NCBI RefSeq assembly: GCF_038433465.1
Contig: NZ_JAESVF010000005.1
Coordinates: 124,001-188,000 of the forward strand
Direction: 5' to 3'
Length of the DNA: 64,000 bases
Source: Galbibacter sp038433465
GTDB taxonomy: Bacteria; Bacteroidota; Bacteroidia; Flavobacteriales; Flavobacteriaceae
Shown here piece after piece: positions 63,535 to 64,000 of this stretch. Position 1 is the first letter of the stretch. Every line of letters begins with the position of its first letter. A program made the translations under genes and the position numbers. Under the pieces are notes generated by a model. The model saw only the letters and a program-made list of their open reading frames with translations, did no database searches and had not been told where the DNA came from.

Positions 63535-64000
63535 ATGAGAACAAAATCTTTAAAAAAGAACAAGATTAATGTAGTTACGCTAGGATGCTCAAAAAATGTG
63601 TATGATAGCGAAGTGCTTATGGGGCAATTAAAAGCCGGAGGAAAAGAAGTTGTTCATGAAGATGAAGGAAATATTGTAGTTATTAATACCTGCGGATTTA
63701 TTAATAATGCTAAGGAAGAAAGTGTAAACACTATTCTTGAATATTTAGAGAAAAAACAAGAAGGAGCTGTTGATAAAGTTTTTGTAACAGGATGTTTAAG
63801 CGAACGTTACAAACCAGACTTGGAGAAGGAAATTCCAGATGTAGATCAATATTTTGGAACTACCGAATTGCCAAGTTTGTTAAAAGCTTTGGGAGCCGAT
63901 TATAAGCATGAGCTTATTGGTGAGCGTTTAACAACAACACCAAAAAACTATGCATATTTAAAAATTGCTGAAGGTTGTGATCGCCCGTGTAGTTTTTGTG
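63535..64000 (+). CDS. rimO: ribosomal protein S12 methylthiotransferase RimO (3' end outside the window)
   Basis: The first 155 residues are visible. The N-terminal UPF0004 domain shows cluster ligands C18 ('VTLGCSKNVYDSEVLMG'), C53 ('VINTCGFINNAKEES') and the Cys of 'VTGCLSERY'. The radical SAM triad C-D-R-P-C-S-F-C comes just before the window ends. 'LGCSKNVYDSE' separates RimO from MiaB. The enzyme adds a methylthio group to an Asp of ribosomal protein S12. Confidence 0.93.
   Translation, partial: MRTKSLKKNKINVVTLGCSKNVYDSEVLMGQLKAGGKEVVHEDEGNIVVINTCGFINNAKEESVNTILEYLEKKQEGAVDKVFVTGCLSERYKPDLEKEIPDVDQYFGTTELPSLLKALGADYKHELIGERLTTTPKNYAYLKIAEGCDRPCSFC

Overview
The window looks like chromosomal DNA from a marine-type member of the Flavobacteriaceae (Bacteroidota). 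The supporting signs are low GC content, -7 promoter boxes of the TAnnTTTG type, a SusC/SusD pair, the gene string rpmB-rpmG-DUF4295-ftsY-rimO, a tmRNA tag reading GENNYALAA, and the Bacteroidota-type fusion of glucosamine-6-phosphate deaminase with a PIG-L domain. The genus cannot be fixed from the sequence alone. Everything here is read by eye; no database search was run.

Layout. (1) 1-2.4 kb: the 3' end of an ECF-type sigma factor gene, a 58-residue protein, an MscS-like channel, then three tandem copies of an unrecognised 46-50-residue membrane protein. Each copy has its own near-identical ECF-like promoter (GTGACC, 16 bp, GTCT), 5' hairpin and terminator. I consider this the best candidate for an undescribed system. 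(2) 2.4-10.5 kb: housekeeping genes (HerA-like ATPase, QueE, methyltransferase, YkgJ, thioredoxin-like protein, NamZ/DUF1343, LolE/FtsX-like permease, a 43-residue membrane protein). (3) 11.0-23.8 kb: three tandem paralogous sulfatases with a CTAGR active-site motif, a HAD lipoprotein, and a full MoxR/DUF58/DUF4381/VWA/VWA-TPR/BatD set. (4) 23.9-25.8 kb: a metallo-beta-lactamase-fold hydrolase and a DeoR/GlpR-type repressor.

(5) 26.0-45.1 kb: a polysaccharide utilisation locus. It has a PhoD-like phosphatase, two further sulfatases (CSPSR and CGPSR), SusC/SusD, a LacZ-type GH2, a GH109-like enzyme, a heparinase II/III-type lyase and a GH88-type unsaturated glucuronyl hydrolase. Together these suggest breakdown of a sulfated polysaccharide containing uronic acid and probably N-acetylhexosamine. 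No hybrid two-component or SusR-type regulator is present; the DeoR-type protein is the only local regulator.

(6) 45.4-45.8 kb: ssrA (tmRNA) on the minus strand, marking the edge between the accessory locus and core genes. (7) 46-64 kb: core genes (a PNT-type dehydrogenase, an SDR, fabH, nagB-PIG-L, a TonB-dependent outer membrane protein, a CoA-binding protein, a sodium:solute symporter, recR, a 2-oxo-acid dehydrogenase E2, an exonuclease, a FAH-family protein, an orphan Hpt, cinA, rpmB, rpmG, a DUF4295 protein, ftsY, a small membrane protein, and the start of rimO). Four hairpin-rich intergenic elements (about 4.0, 10.6, 45.9 and 49.4 kb) look like dispersed repeat elements.
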